A stretch of 61,480 nt of DNA. Source: Nocardia asiatica NBRC 100129. Its GTDB lineage: Bacteria; Actinomycetota; Actinomycetes; Mycobacteriales; Mycobacteriaceae. Where the stretch lies: NCBI RefSeq assembly GCF_000308415.1, contig NZ_BAFS01000469.1, forward strand, positions 1 to 61,480, given 5' to 3'. Below are positions 26,490-35,226 of this stretch, piece after piece. The translations under genes and the position numbers were made by a program. Under the pieces are notes generated by a model. The model made no database searches. It saw nothing but the letters and a program-made list of their open reading frames with translations, and was not told where the DNA came from. The number at the start of each line of letters is the position of its first letter. Position 1 is the stretch's first letter.

Positions 26490-27989
26490 TCACCGGCTCG
26501 ACGGAGCCACGGAGCTCGTGGACACCGGTGGGAGGGAATTCGGCCGGGAGGGCGCGGTGGCCGAGGGCGTTCTCGTCGTCGAGGTCGCCGTCGTCGGTGT
26601 GGTCGGGGCGGTCGCCAGGTCGCGGGCAACGGCGGTGAACCAGGCCGACACCGCGCGCAGCGCGGATTCGCCGGTGCCGGTCGCGGGCACGCTGTCGTAG
26701 GAGCCGTGGCGGCCGGTGGTGTCGCTGTACTGGGCGGACCCGGCCAGGGTGTAGAGCTGATCGGGGGCGGTGACGGTGCTGGTGATCGCGTCGAAGGCGT
26801 CGTTGACCCACCGGCTGGCGGTCTGGGGCGGCACAAGTTGCACCACCGCGGCGGCGAGTTTCGTGCCGAGAATCCCGACCGCGGCCAGCGGGTCAGCCAT
26901 GCCGACGGTTGCCAGCTCGCCCACCGTCGCCGGAGTGATCACCGTGCGGGCGACCGAGATCGCGGCGTTGAGCCCGATCGTGCCGAGTTTGAACAGCGCC
27001 GAGAGCGCGTCGGCCTGGCTCGGTGGTGTGGTGGCCGGGTCGGAGGCTTCGGCCAGGCGCTGTCCGAGGGTTTTGGCGGGGTCGTAGGACAGTTGGTCCA
27101 GGCTGGTGCCGGACAGGTCGTCGTTGACGACGCCGACCGCGGTGGTGAACACCGTCGTGGACAAGGCGGTGGCGATGGTGGAGATCGCCGCGATCGGATC
27201 CCGCAGGTCCGAGCGCGCCGCGATGTTGGCCACCGTCGTCGCCAGCGGACTGCCGGGTGCGGTGTCGCAGGTGGCGTCGCCGCCGACACACAGATCCGCC
27301 ACCCGCCCGGTCAATGTTCCGTAACCGGTCGGGGCGGTGGTCGGGGCGGTGATCCCGGCTCCGGTCAGCGCCGAGTTGAGCAGCGTGATCGTCGAGACAT
27401 GGGCTCCGCCGGTGCCCGGCGCGGCCGAGGGGGTGTGCGCTTGCGGACGGCCGGGCAACACGGGTGTGCCGAGTTGGCGGGCGGGATTGGCCAGCAGCGC
27501 GACCGCTGCCACCCGGTCCGCGTCGACCGTGCTGCTGCCCGCGCCGACCCGAGTGGCGAAGCGGTCCGCCGCCGCGGCGCCGTGCGCGTATCCCGCAACC
27601 GCGAGACGGGTGTCCGGGCAGCGGGTTTCCACGGCCGCCGCGGCCTGCTCGAGCTGGTCGGCCGCTGCGGTGACCGCGTCGTCGTAGGCCAGTGAACTCC
27701 CGTCGCCGCTGCGCCCGAAGGGGATGTAGGCGCGCTGCACGGCCTGTCCCGCCGCAGCTGTCAGCGGTCCGAATACCTGTCCCAACGCGCCGGTGTCGCT
27801 GCCGGAGGCGACATCACCTTCCTCGCCGCCTTGCACACCGAGCACGTACAGCACCGGGCACGGGCCGTCCACAGCCGCGCCGGGCTCGGCTGATGCCGTC
27901 ACGGTGACGTTGACGGTGGTAGTGCCGATGATCAACGCGATCACGGCGCTACGGAGTAGGTGGCGGGGTCGTATGCGGTTGCTGTGCAT
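26490..27989 (-). CDS. Exported cutinase-like protein lacking the catalytic Ser
   Basis: This 499-residue alpha/beta-hydrolase relative has an N-terminal signal peptide (about residues 1-34). The fold follows actinobacterial cutinase-like proteins: CPVLYVLGVQG near the start and a nucleophile elbow. That elbow reads AGYAHGAAAA, so the expected Ser is Ala135. The paralogue at 29.2 kb keeps GYSQG. Hydrolysis is therefore unlikely and a structural or binding role is more plausible. The Thr/Pro/Ser-rich C-terminus could anchor it in the wall. It lies downstream of the lipase-like gene past a hairpin. Confidence 0.82.
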   Translation of the reverse strand: MHSNRIRPRHLLRSAVIALIIGTTTVNVTVTASAEPGAAVDGPCPVLYVLGVQGGEEGDVASGSDTGALGQVFGPLTAAAGQAVQRAYIPFGRSGDGSSLAYDDAVTAAADQLEQAAAAVETRCPDTRLAVAGYAHGAAAADRFATRVGAGSSTVDADRVAAVALLANPARQLGTPVLPGRPQAHTPSAAPGTGGAHVSTITLLNSALTGAGITAPTTAPTGYGTLTGRVADLCVGGDATCDTAPGSPLATTVANIAARSDLRDPIAAISTIATALSTTVFTTAVGVVNDDLSGTSLDQLSYDPAKTLGQRLAEASDPATTPPSQADALSALFKLGTIGLNAAISVARTVITPATVGELATVGMADPLAAVGILGTKLAAAVVQLVPPQTASRWVNDAFDAITSTVTAPDQLYTLAGSAQYSDTTGRHGSYDSVPATGTGESALRAVSAWFTAVARDLATAPTTPTTATSTTRTPSATAPSRPNSLPPVSTSSVAPSSR

Positions 27990-28014
27990 GAGATTTCACC
28001 TCGATGGGGGGTGC

Positions 28015-28050
28015 CTGCCCGCCCCGTGGCGAGGGGGCCGGGGCGGGCAG
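28015..28050 (-). terminator. Hairpin after the lipase-like gene
   Basis: An 11-bp perfect stem (28015-28025 with 28040-28050) has a 14-base loop and lies eight bases downstream of the lipase-like stop. There is no clear T run after it on the minus strand, so it may slow or stabilise the transcript rather than stop it fully. Confidence 0.6.
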
Positions 28051-28057
28051 ACACGAT

Positions 28058-29206
28058 TCAGGTGGCGGGTGGTTGCGAGATGGTGGCCGCAGAGGGTGTC
28101 CGGTGGCGCGGCAGGAAGCTGTTCAGCTGCGTCAGCGCTTCGCGTGCCCCGACGGCGGCGGTGCGGGTGTGGCCGGTGTTGTATTCGCGCCAGCTCAGAT
28201 CCGCCCCGAGAGCCCGGTATTCGGCGAACAGGGCGCGACTCAGCGCGATCGGGACCAGCGCGTCCTCGGTGCCGTGGTAGAGGTGCACCGGCACCCCGGG
28301 GGCGCGATAGGCGGCGGATTCTGCGGCCAGCACGTAACGCCACATCGGGTCGTTCCAGGGTTCGCGGCGTTCGCACCACGTGCCGAGTGGAATGTGCCGG
28401 TAGGTCTCGATCAGCTCATCGACGGTCAGCGTCTGGGCGTGCGCGAGGCCACGCCGTCCCTCCTCGGTGAGCAGGTGGGTGACGGGCAGATGGCTGTAGG
28501 CGCGAGCCAGTCCGACCATCCCCGCGAAGACCAGTCCGGCCCACGGTCCGGCGTCCAGGTCGGCGACCAAGGCTCGCAGGTTGCCGACGACCGCGCCGGC
28601 GGCGACGCCGCGCAGGTCGAGTTCGGGGGCGTAGTCGGGGTGGGTTTCGGCGGCCAGCACCGCGGCCCGCCCGCCGTCGCCGTACCCCCAGATCGCACAC
28701 GGGCCGGATGCGCCGAAATCGGTCGAGCTGGTGATGGCCCGGCCCAGGTCGAGCACGGTGTGCGCGGCGGCGGCACCGGACAGGAACGGGTGCGCGCCCA
28801 GAGCGCTCATGCCCACGCCCTGGCCGTCGGGCACCCCGACGACCCAGCCCCGCGCCAACGCCATCGCCACATCTGCGGCCACATCCGCGAGGGCCGTCTG
28901 GTCCAGGCGCCGGGATGGGGCGATGCGCCCTCCCAGTCCCTGGAACCGCGGGCAGTACAGCAGTATCGACCCGTCACCGCCGACGGCCTGCTCGGGAGCC
29001 ACCACCAGCCCCGACGCCGGCAGTGGGGCGTGGAACGCGGTGCGGGTCGAGTACACCACCTGCCACGCGCGTCCCGCTCCTGCTAACACCGGGACCTCGA
29101 CCTCGCGTGCTCGTAGCAGCGCACCTGCGGGCTGGGTGAAGTCGTCGGAGTCCGGTGCGTAGAACTCGTCCTCGGTGTCGTCGATGCCGAAGGTGGTCAT
29201 GGTCAC
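28058..29206 (-). CDS. Secretory-lipase (LIP) family protein lacking the nucleophile Ser
   Basis: The 382-residue protein follows the LIP/triacylglycerol-lipase family in order: VVAPEQ, LDLGRAI, WGYGDGGRAA, PELDLRGVAAGA, then the acid region YHGTEDALVP and the His in NTGHTRTA. The elbow normally reads GYSQGG, but here it is GYGDGG (Gly174 counted from the ATG at 29200). The Asp and His are kept while the nucleophile is gone. It also has no signal peptide. The GTG at 29206 overlaps the cutinase stop (GTGA). It may be a binding protein or an inactive partner of the intact cutinase upstream. Confidence 0.8.
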   Translation of the reverse strand: MTMTTFGIDDTEDEFYAPDSDDFTQPAGALLRAREVEVPVLAGAGRAWQVVYSTRTAFHAPLPASGLVVAPEQAVGGDGSILLYCPRFQGLGGRIAPSRRLDQTALADVAADVAMALARGWVVGVPDGQGVGMSALGAHPFLSGAAAAHTVLDLGRAITSSTDFGASGPCAIWGYGDGGRAAVLAAETHPDYAPELDLRGVAAGAVVGNLRALVADLDAGPWAGLVFAGMVGLARAYSHLPVTHLLTEEGRRGLAHAQTLTVDELIETYRHIPLGTWCERREPWNDPMWRYVLAAESAAYRAPGVPVHLYHGTEDALVPIALSRALFAEYRALGADLSWREYNTGHTRTAAVGAREALTQLNSFLPRHRTPSAATISQPPAT

Positions 29207-30429
29207 CGTCCCGCGAGGTCGTGGGCCAGGGCGACCATCCACGCCACCCCGGAAGCGAGTTGGCCGCCGGTGGCGTAGCCGTTATGGCGGGCGATGGTGT
29301 CGACGTAGCGCAGCAGCACCGCCGGATTCATCAAGTCGGCGTTGTCGGCGACCAACTGCCCCCACGCCGCCGACAGCTGTCCGGCCAGCTTCGGTAGCAG
29401 CACAAAGGGATTCGAGGCGACCGTGGCCGTGATCTCACCCCAGCGGGCCGCCGCCGCCTGTCCGTCCGGTGTCGGGGTGCGCGGGTCGGCGGCCTCGACG
29501 AGCCGATCGGCCAGCCCCTGCTGCGGCCGGTAGTCGACATCCCCGCCGTCGACGTAGAAGTCGTTGAGCAGCACCGTGTTCCACGCATCGCCGAGCGCGG
29601 CCTGCAAGAGGCCGCTGAGGGTGCCCAGCGCGGCGATCGGGTTTCGCAGGTCGGCTTGGGCCGCGATCTCGGCGCCGACCCGCAGGAGCGCGGCGCGGTC
29701 GGGGGCCGAGCAGGCCAGGTCGCCGTCGGTGCAGATATCGGCGACACGGCCGGTCAGCTCGCCGTAGCCGACCGCGCCCGCGATCCCGCCGCCACCGGCC
29801 GCGGGGTTGGTGATCGCGACCTGCGAGACCGCCGCACCGCTGGTGCCCGGCGCGGGATCGGGCACCACCTGCCCGGGCCGGCCCGGTAAGACCGGGGCGC
29901 CGGGCGCGCGATCGGGGTTGGCATACAGCGCGACACCGGCGATCCGGTCTGCACCGATCGGGCCCAGGCCCGCGCCGATGTCGGCGGCGAAATCCGAGAC
30001 AGCTTGTGCGCCTTGGGAGTATCCGATTCCGGCGATCAAGGTGTCCGGGCAGGTATCCACGATCTGGACCGCGGCGGCGTCGAGCTGGCGGCGGGCGTCG
30101 GTCACCGACACCGCGTAGGGATCCGGGCCTCCGCCGGGAACGGCACCGCCGAAACCGGCACCGTAGGGGATATAGGAGCGCTGCACCAGGCCGGGGGCGG
30201 CCGACAGCACCGGAGCGATGAGCGCGCCCACCACCCCGGTGTCGGCGAGCGGGTCCGCCGTCGGGGACGACTGGCCCGTGCCCTGCACACCCAGCACGTA
30301 CAGTGCCGGGCACCCCGGGCCGATCGGCACCGCCGAGGCGGGCGCCGAGGCCAGCGTCAGACCGGACGCGGTGGCGGCGATCGCCACGGCAGCGGCCAGT
30401 CGGCGGACGTTCGAGGTCGTCGTGGTCAC
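29203..30429 (-). CDS. Exported cutinase-like serine hydrolase
   Basis: The 408-residue enzyme has a signal peptide (about residues 1-33), then CPALYVLGVQGTGQ and an intact nucleophile elbow with Ser138 in GIGYSQGAQAV. It probably hydrolyses ester bonds outside the cell, perhaps in lipids of the mycolate envelope or in a peptide or glycolipid at the transfer site. The C-terminal extension (about 250 residues) is longer than in stand-alone cutinases and resembles its Ser-less paralogue. The start overlaps the upstream stop. Confidence 0.85.
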   Translation of the reverse strand: MTTTTSNVRRLAAAVAIAATASGLTLASAPASAVPIGPGCPALYVLGVQGTGQSSPTADPLADTGVVGALIAPVLSAAPGLVQRSYIPYGAGFGGAVPGGGPDPYAVSVTDARRQLDAAAVQIVDTCPDTLIAGIGYSQGAQAVSDFAADIGAGLGPIGADRIAGVALYANPDRAPGAPVLPGRPGQVVPDPAPGTSGAAVSQVAITNPAAGGGGIAGAVGYGELTGRVADICTDGDLACSAPDRAALLRVGAEIAAQADLRNPIAALGTLSGLLQAALGDAWNTVLLNDFYVDGGDVDYRPQQGLADRLVEAADPRTPTPDGQAAAARWGEITATVASNPFVLLPKLAGQLSAAWGQLVADNADLMNPAVLLRYVDTIARHNGYATGGQLASGVAWMVALAHDLAGR

Positions 30430-31379
30430 TGGCCGACTCCGACTCCGGCACCGAAGCCCGCGCCGACGGTTCCGGCGGCGACCGCGCCGACAGCGGCGAC
30501 GGGGACACCGGCCACGACCGCCCCGGCGACGGCACCGGCCGCCGCACCGAGTGCGGTACCGGCGACACCGGAAGTCACCTCGCCGATGACCGGGACCGGC
30601 ACGATCGTGCCCAGGGCGGCGCCCGCGATCCCGCCGACCGTGCCCCCGATCAGGCCCCCGGCGACCGCACCGGCGACCGCTGCGGGCGCACCGACCGCGA
30701 CCGCACCGACCGCGCCGCCGATCCCGGCACCGGCCAGCGTCGCACCCGACACCCGATCCGAGCGCCCGGCCGGGATGCCGATCGAGTCCAGCGCGGTCGC
30801 CAGCTGCGCCTCCACGCCCGCGGAGAAATCATTGATCGCGTCCGCGCACTGCGGATCCAGCCAGCCGGGACGCGCGGTCTCCCACTGGCCGAACCGGATC
30901 ACATCGTCGGGGACCTCGACCGGCGCGACCGGCTCCACCGGCTCGGGAAGATGCAGGTCCTCGATGCGGATCGGCTCCACCGGCTCGTCCGCCGACGGCG
31001 CCGGGCGCGTCGGCGCGTTGCGCACCTCCGGCGGCTGGGCGTAGTACACCGGCGGTGCCGGCGCGGACTCCGGCGGCGGCGCCGGTTCGGGGGACGGCTC
31101 CGGCGCGGGCGGCGGTGGCGGCGGCGCGGTGGTTCCGGGCTGACCGGGGCTGGTGACGCCGGGCTGGTCGGCGATCGCGGTGAGCGGCTCGGCGGCCTGC
31201 GCAGTCCCCGCTGTCGCGAGAAGGACCGCGACCGGGACCACCGCGCAGAGGGTGACGCGGGCTACGTGTGTGGTGCGCGGCGTGTGCCGGGCTCGGCGTG
31301 CGGCGCGATTACCAGGCGTATGCGACGCGTGGTGGTCGGCCGACGTGCGATGGAGCGGTGAATTCCCGGATGAGGGCAT
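30426..31379 (-). CDS. Exported Pro-rich protein with glycine-zipper C-terminus
   Basis: This is the first gene of the operon in reading direction. The 317-residue product has a long basic N-region and a signal peptide (VTLCAVVPVAVLLATAGTAQA), then about 60 residues rich in Pro and Glu. The last 110 residues are made of small residues (GAGIGGAVGAVAVGAPAAV and similar), typical of glycine-zipper segments that can insert in or span membranes. It may be an outer-envelope part of the transfer apparatus. No enzyme motif is seen. Confidence 0.78.
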   Translation of the reverse strand: MPSSGNSPLHRTSADHHASHTPGNRAARRARHTPRTTHVARVTLCAVVPVAVLLATAGTAQAAEPLTAIADQPGVTSPGQPGTTAPPPPPPAPEPSPEPAPPPESAPAPPVYYAQPPEVRNAPTRPAPSADEPVEPIRIEDLHLPEPVEPVAPVEVPDDVIRFGQWETARPGWLDPQCADAINDFSAGVEAQLATALDSIGIPAGRSDRVSGATLAGAGIGGAVGAVAVGAPAAVAGAVAGGLIGGTVGGIAGAALGTIVPVPVIGEVTSGVAGTALGAAAGAVAGAVVAGVPVAAVGAVAAGTVGAGFGAGVGVGQ

Positions 31380-31461
31380 GACGAAATAAGCCTTCCAGTG
31401 AGGGTGAGCGATACGGGGAGTGGAATTGCCGCGCGAGAGTGCGGCCTAGGAATTGGGCGGC

Positions 31462-31494
31462 GTCTCCCACAGCGGGAGATACGCTGTGGGAGAC
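31462..31494 (-). terminator. Hairpin terminator after the 35-aa peptide gene
   Basis: A 13-bp perfect stem (31462-31474 with 31482-31494) and a 7-base loop lie 20 bases beyond the stop of the peptide gene and upstream of the transfer operon. It probably insulates the operon from transcription coming through the small gene. Confidence 0.7.
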
Positions 31495-31514
31495 CGCTTC
31501 TCAGGTCATCTCGG

Positions 31515-31622
31515 TCAGATGAAGGGCAGGATCAGGCTGAGTGCCTGTGCTGCGACGTTCAGGCCGCTCGACAGCACCGACAGCCCGGCGTTGATGTAGC
31601 CCAGAATTACGAAGGGATCCAC
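31515..31622 (-). CDS. 35-residue hydrophobic peptide
   Basis: A GTG at 31622 with GAGAGG ten bases upstream opens a frame of 35 codons. The peptide is amphipathic to hydrophobic (ILGYINAGLSVLSSGLNVAA, then QALSLILPFI) with only one charged residue. A good hairpin follows its stop and palindromic sites lie upstream, so it looks like a real small gene. Small helical porins of mycolate bacteria and holin- or toxin-like peptides have this size and character, but no family can be claimed. Confidence 0.55.
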   Translation of the reverse strand: MDPFVILGYINAGLSVLSSGLNVAAQALSLILPFI

Positions 31623-31724
31623 GATCGCGTTCCTCTCAGCGTCTTTCGGATTCTCGGCGGGATCGGTGTCGACCTCGCGCTTCCAACCAAACGCCCGGAA
31701 CTGCTGGAAATCCAGGGTTTTCAG

Positions 31725-31756
31725 GTATGCAGTTTGCGGTACCGCAACTTGCATAC
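31725..31756. promoter_or_regulatory. 32-bp near-perfect palindrome, probable operator
   Basis: The site reads GTATGCA...TGCGGTACCGCA...TGCATAC; 28 of 32 positions are symmetric. It lies between the small peptide gene and the divergent XRE/MmyB regulator, so it is a likely regulator binding site. The absence of a T run makes a terminator less likely. Confidence 0.6.
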
Positions 31757-31797
31757 ATTTGCTATTCACTACTTGATCAGCAGATTTGCTGCGGAAT

Positions 31798-31815
31798 GTA
31801 TGCAAGCTGCAATAC
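31798..31815. promoter_or_regulatory. Second GTATGCA-type operator half-site pair
   Basis: GTATGCAAGCTGCAATAC repeats the GTATGCA element of the palindrome at 31725-31756 and is itself roughly symmetric. Two such sites 42 bases apart in a divergent intergenic region fit cooperative repressor binding. Confidence 0.5.
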
Positions 31816-32040
31816 CTGGAATTTCCACCGAAGTCGCTCCGCCACAACGCCGTCCATCGAGACGACCATCCTCGGCGCTCGCATCCTCGGAGCTACTGGT
31901 TTGGATGATGTGATCATCTAAACGCTTGCCGGGCGGTACCCGCTCTGGTAGGAACGAAACATCACCTGGGGGCCAACCGATCACCATAACCTCTGCCCAT
32001 CCTGCCGTGGAAGACTTTCGAGGAGGGGGATTCCACTCCC

Positions 32041-32859
32041 ATGACCCGTGATCCCGAACTACGCCGATCACCCGGATCCCGACACGCACTACCACCGCGT
32101 GTCCCCACTCTCGGCAACACCGTCCGCCGAATCCGTGACGAACGCGGTTACACCCGCGACTACGCCGCGGCCATGCTCAGAATCAGCCGAAGCTACCTCA
32201 CCGATATCGAACGAGGCCGCCGAAACCCCAGCCCAGAACTGCTGGAGCTGATCATCGCCGGCTACCGACTCGATTCCGCCCTCGCCCGCCACGTGCGCGA
32301 ATTAGGAGTGGCAGCGCTCGACCTCGAACCCACTGCGGTTCTGGCCAGGTCGGTCACCGCCAACGACCTGCTCATCGCCCATCTCCGCGACCTGAACGCC
32401 CGAGGCGACCTCGCCGCCTACATCGACCCGATATGGAACGTGCTGGCCTGCAACAATTTGTTCCGCGAGGCGACACCAGGACTCGAGCGCACCGGGTCGG
32501 TCCCGGTGTGGATGTTCAGCGACAACACCAAACCGATCCTGACCGACCGGCCTTTCGAACTCGACTACGCGGCAGCCTCCATTCGTGCCATGACCGGCCG
32601 CTATCGCCACACCGAGCAGGTCCGAGTGGTCTTCCGACACCTGGGCCCTAACATCGAGTTCCGGAAATCGTGGAGCGATGGCGTACGCGCCGCCTACGGG
32701 CGTGACCCCAGTGCGCTGATGCACACCATCCATCCCGTCACCGGCCAGCCGGTCGCCTACAGCCTGACCATCTCCAATCAGTCCGAGTCCGTCCTGCTGC
32801 TCATCCTCTCGCCCAAACCGTCCCCCGGCTCGACCACGAACCGAGAAGCCGACGGATAG
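32041..32859 (+). CDS. XRE regulator with MmyB-like ligand domain
   Basis: The 272-residue transcription factor has an N-terminal helix-turn-helix (RRIRDERGYTRDYAAAMLRI, then SRSYLTDIERGRRNPSPELL; about residues 27-75). A C-terminal domain of the MmyB-like PAS type begins at about residue 100 and contains YIDPIWNVLACNNLFRE. Such proteins often sense fatty acids or other hydrophobic ligands. It reads away from the small peptide gene and the transfer operon, with the palindromes in between, so it probably controls one or both. Confidence 0.87.
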   Translation: MTRDPELRRSPGSRHALPPRVPTLGNTVRRIRDERGYTRDYAAAMLRISRSYLTDIERGRRNPSPELLELIIAGYRLDSALARHVRELGVAALDLEPTAVLARSVTANDLLIAHLRDLNARGDLAAYIDPIWNVLACNNLFREATPGLERTGSVPVWMFSDNTKPILTDRPFELDYAAASIRAMTGRYRHTEQVRVVFRHLGPNIEFRKSWSDGVRAAYGRDPSALMHTIHPVTGQPVAYSLTISNQSESVLLLILSPKPSPGSTTNREADG

Positions 32860-33174
32860 AAAACTTTCGACACGCGCTACGACACGCCGAAGACCTCTCT
32901 CGGAGTTCAGCCGACCGCCAGGTCATGTTGATCAAGCTCAGCGTTACCGCACGCCGACATGTTGCCCGCCCGAGGCTGTCGATGCCCCTCCATCGGCAAC
33001 CTGGGGGCACCGTGACATATCTGTAATCCGCTGCCATGAAGCGGACGCAAAGAACTCGTCGCCCCACAGCCGTCGAAAAATTGCTGGAATATTCGGATCG
33101 AATCGACGTCTCGACGTCGATTTCGCCGAATCCGCACTTCGGGATCCATAACTGAGCGCAGGATCTGACCATGG
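32860..33174. other. Intergenic stretch without a visible gene
   Basis: Both strands were read. The frames here are Arg/Cys-rich shadows without a ribosome binding site. It probably holds the promoter of the decayed excisionase-like gene, but I cannot place -35 and -10 boxes with confidence. Confidence 0.4.
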
Positions 33175-33585
33175 TTGAAAACCCTCGCACCCCCGCACCC
33201 GGTCCGGACCCACCTCTTCCCACCGGACCTCACGAGCAGACCTATCCGGTATCCGCCGGTGCCCGCAACTAGGGAAATCCGAACGCTGGTACGTCCAACA
33301 ACTCAAGAGTGGACGCTTCCCGGCCACAAAGCCGGCCGCACCTGGTTCCTCACCGCCAGCGACATCGACGCCGCGATCGAAGTCTCCCGAAGCCCATTTT
33401 CGCGCCCCACCAAACGCCAACCTGCACCACAACCAACCAACCGAGCTCGACCCACCTGGCCCGGCCGACCAAACGAACCCGCCACCGCCGATACATCCCG
33501 CCTCAAGACCGATGACCGAATTCACCGATGGTTTGCGGGTCTCAGCAGGCTGATCATGTGCGCGGCGGGCTCGACGCGCCAGTGA
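33175..33585 (+). pseudogene. Excisionase-like HTH gene broken by a frameshift
   Basis: One frame encodes LGKSERWYVQQLKSGRFP from position 33269 and another continues at once with PGHKAGRTWFLTASDIDAAI. Together they form the standard excisionase/HTH_17 helix-turn-helix and wing. The switch lies in the run CTTCCCGGCC at about 33316-33325, where a missing base would restore one frame. Excisionases steer integrase reactions, so this may be a dead directionality gene of an element. A sequencing error is the other explanation. Confidence 0.55.
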
Positions 33586-33683
33586 CCCCACGATGCATGT
33601 ACCGCCAGCGGCGACGGGAAGCAGGTGATGCGCGCGGTGCACTGTTCGGTGACTGCCCTCGTGCGAGCTCTACGATCGTGTGC

Positions 33684-34754
33684 ATGGCAGCTGTGCCGCA
33701 TCCCGATCCGCCGCCCTCGTCCGTTCTCGCGCACCACATCTCATCCTGTGGGGACACGCTCCCTGTCCTGGGTGTGGCCGCCGCCGAGTTGCACCGCCAG
33801 GCTCTGGACAGTCCGAACGCGTCGGCCGGGTTCTACAACCGCAATATCCGAGTCGATGTCGCTTGCGTCGCGGTGAATGTCCGTATACCGCTCGAACACG
33901 CGGACATCATGGATGTGACCCAATGGCCCGAACCGCGGATCCTAGCCGCGATCGCCGCCCACGTCGCTGCGGCCCCACGCCTTTACAGTTCCTGTGACCA
34001 GCCGCGCTACCAGATCCAGGAATACATCCACGGCCACCAACTCGATGCGATCGCACCGCGCGGCACCGCCGTCCCCGAGCACGTCCCGGCCGACGTCGCC
34101 AGCCTGTTCGGGCAGCTCCGCGCGATCCCCACCGACCAGCTGCCCTCTCCGGCAGACGAACTCGACGACGATCCGCGCCGGTTCGCGAACCGGTTGTGGG
34201 ACAACACCCGCCGCTTGCACGACAGCCACCGCCCGGACTTCACCGCGCTGTTCCGGCGCCTGGGCATCCCCGAGGATCCGTTCGCGCCCCTGTCGGGTGC
34301 CGCCGAATCGCTGCGTGCACGCCCGTTTCGGCTGATCCATTGCGATGTCCACCGAAAGAACATGATGATCCGCGAGGGTAGGACGGTGTTCCTGGACTGG
34401 GAACTGGCCCTCTACGGTGACCCGTTGGCCGATGTCGCGATCCACTTGGCGAAAATGACCTACCTCCCGCACGAACAGCAGGCGTTCCTCACCGCGTGGG
34501 CCGCCGCCGAAAAAGAGGCCGCACTCCCAGGCTGGCCCGAAGACCTGGACCGCTACCTCGCCGGCGAGCGGATAAAAGCCGCTGTCATCGACGCGGTCCG
34601 CTACGCGAAGGTCATCGCGGCGGGTGATCGCACCCCCGCAGGCGAACAGGCGCTCGTCGACGGCCTGACCCGACGACTCACCGAGGCCGCACCGTTGTGG
34701 GACCGTCCGGCACCTGGGCGTGATCGGGTCGAGGCCGCTCTACGCACGCGCTGA
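33684..34754 (+). CDS. APH/choline-kinase-type phosphotransferase
   Basis: The 356-residue kinase-fold enzyme has a catalytic loop IHCDVHRKNMM, with the Asp and Asn of the APH family, followed by the DFG-equivalent VFLDWE. It likely phosphorylates a small alcohol, sugar or antibiotic. The ATG at 33684 was chosen because the longer frame covers non-coding sequence. It stands alone between the excisionase remnant and the STAND-like gene. A different APH-like protein lies at 59.3 kb. Confidence 0.83.
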   Translation: MAAVPHPDPPPSSVLAHHISSCGDTLPVLGVAAAELHRQALDSPNASAGFYNRNIRVDVACVAVNVRIPLEHADIMDVTQWPEPRILAAIAAHVAAAPRLYSSCDQPRYQIQEYIHGHQLDAIAPRGTAVPEHVPADVASLFGQLRAIPTDQLPSPADELDDDPRRFANRLWDNTRRLHDSHRPDFTALFRRLGIPEDPFAPLSGAAESLRARPFRLIHCDVHRKNMMIREGRTVFLDWELALYGDPLADVAIHLAKMTYLPHEQQAFLTAWAAAEKEAALPGWPEDLDRYLAGERIKAAVIDAVRYAKVIAAGDRTPAGEQALVDGLTRRLTEAAPLWDRPAPGRDRVEAALRTR

Positions 34755-35226
34755 GTCTTCAAGACCCGCTGAACTGCGGATGTGCCGATCAGATTCTCGG
34801 TGCCACCGCGTCGTATAGATGGCAGCTGCGAGCGTGGGGCCGCGCGGGCACGAGAGGCTTCGCTGCTACGCGGCCGTCGGACCGTCTCTCGAGGTGAACG
34901 CTGCCTTGTACTCCAGCATCACTTCGTGATGTTGTTGGGTAGCTTGTGTTTTCCGCGATGCCGGTGTGCCCGGTCCAGCCCCCAGATGAGAGTGAGCAGG
35001 TTGTTCACCCCAGCCAACCGGCGCACAAGCCATAGCGACCACGCTGATGGAGATCGGTCACAGGCCCCAGCTTCCCACGCCTGACGCAGCGCAATCTGCA
35101 GCCGGGGTGAGCCCGGCGAACAGGGTGTGGGCACCAACCGCCACAGAGAATCCTACGGATGTAGGGTTGAACATCCTGGTATCGAGGTACCGATTCGTCG
35201 CGGCCGCTGGGCTTGAAGGGGCTGAA
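34755..35226. other. Intergenic stretch upstream of the STAND-like gene
   Basis: No convincing gene is seen here. The open frame of the next protein reaches back to 35047, but those 60 residues look non-coding. A small symmetric element, CCTACGGATGTAGG, lies near 35152 and may be regulatory. Confidence 0.4.
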
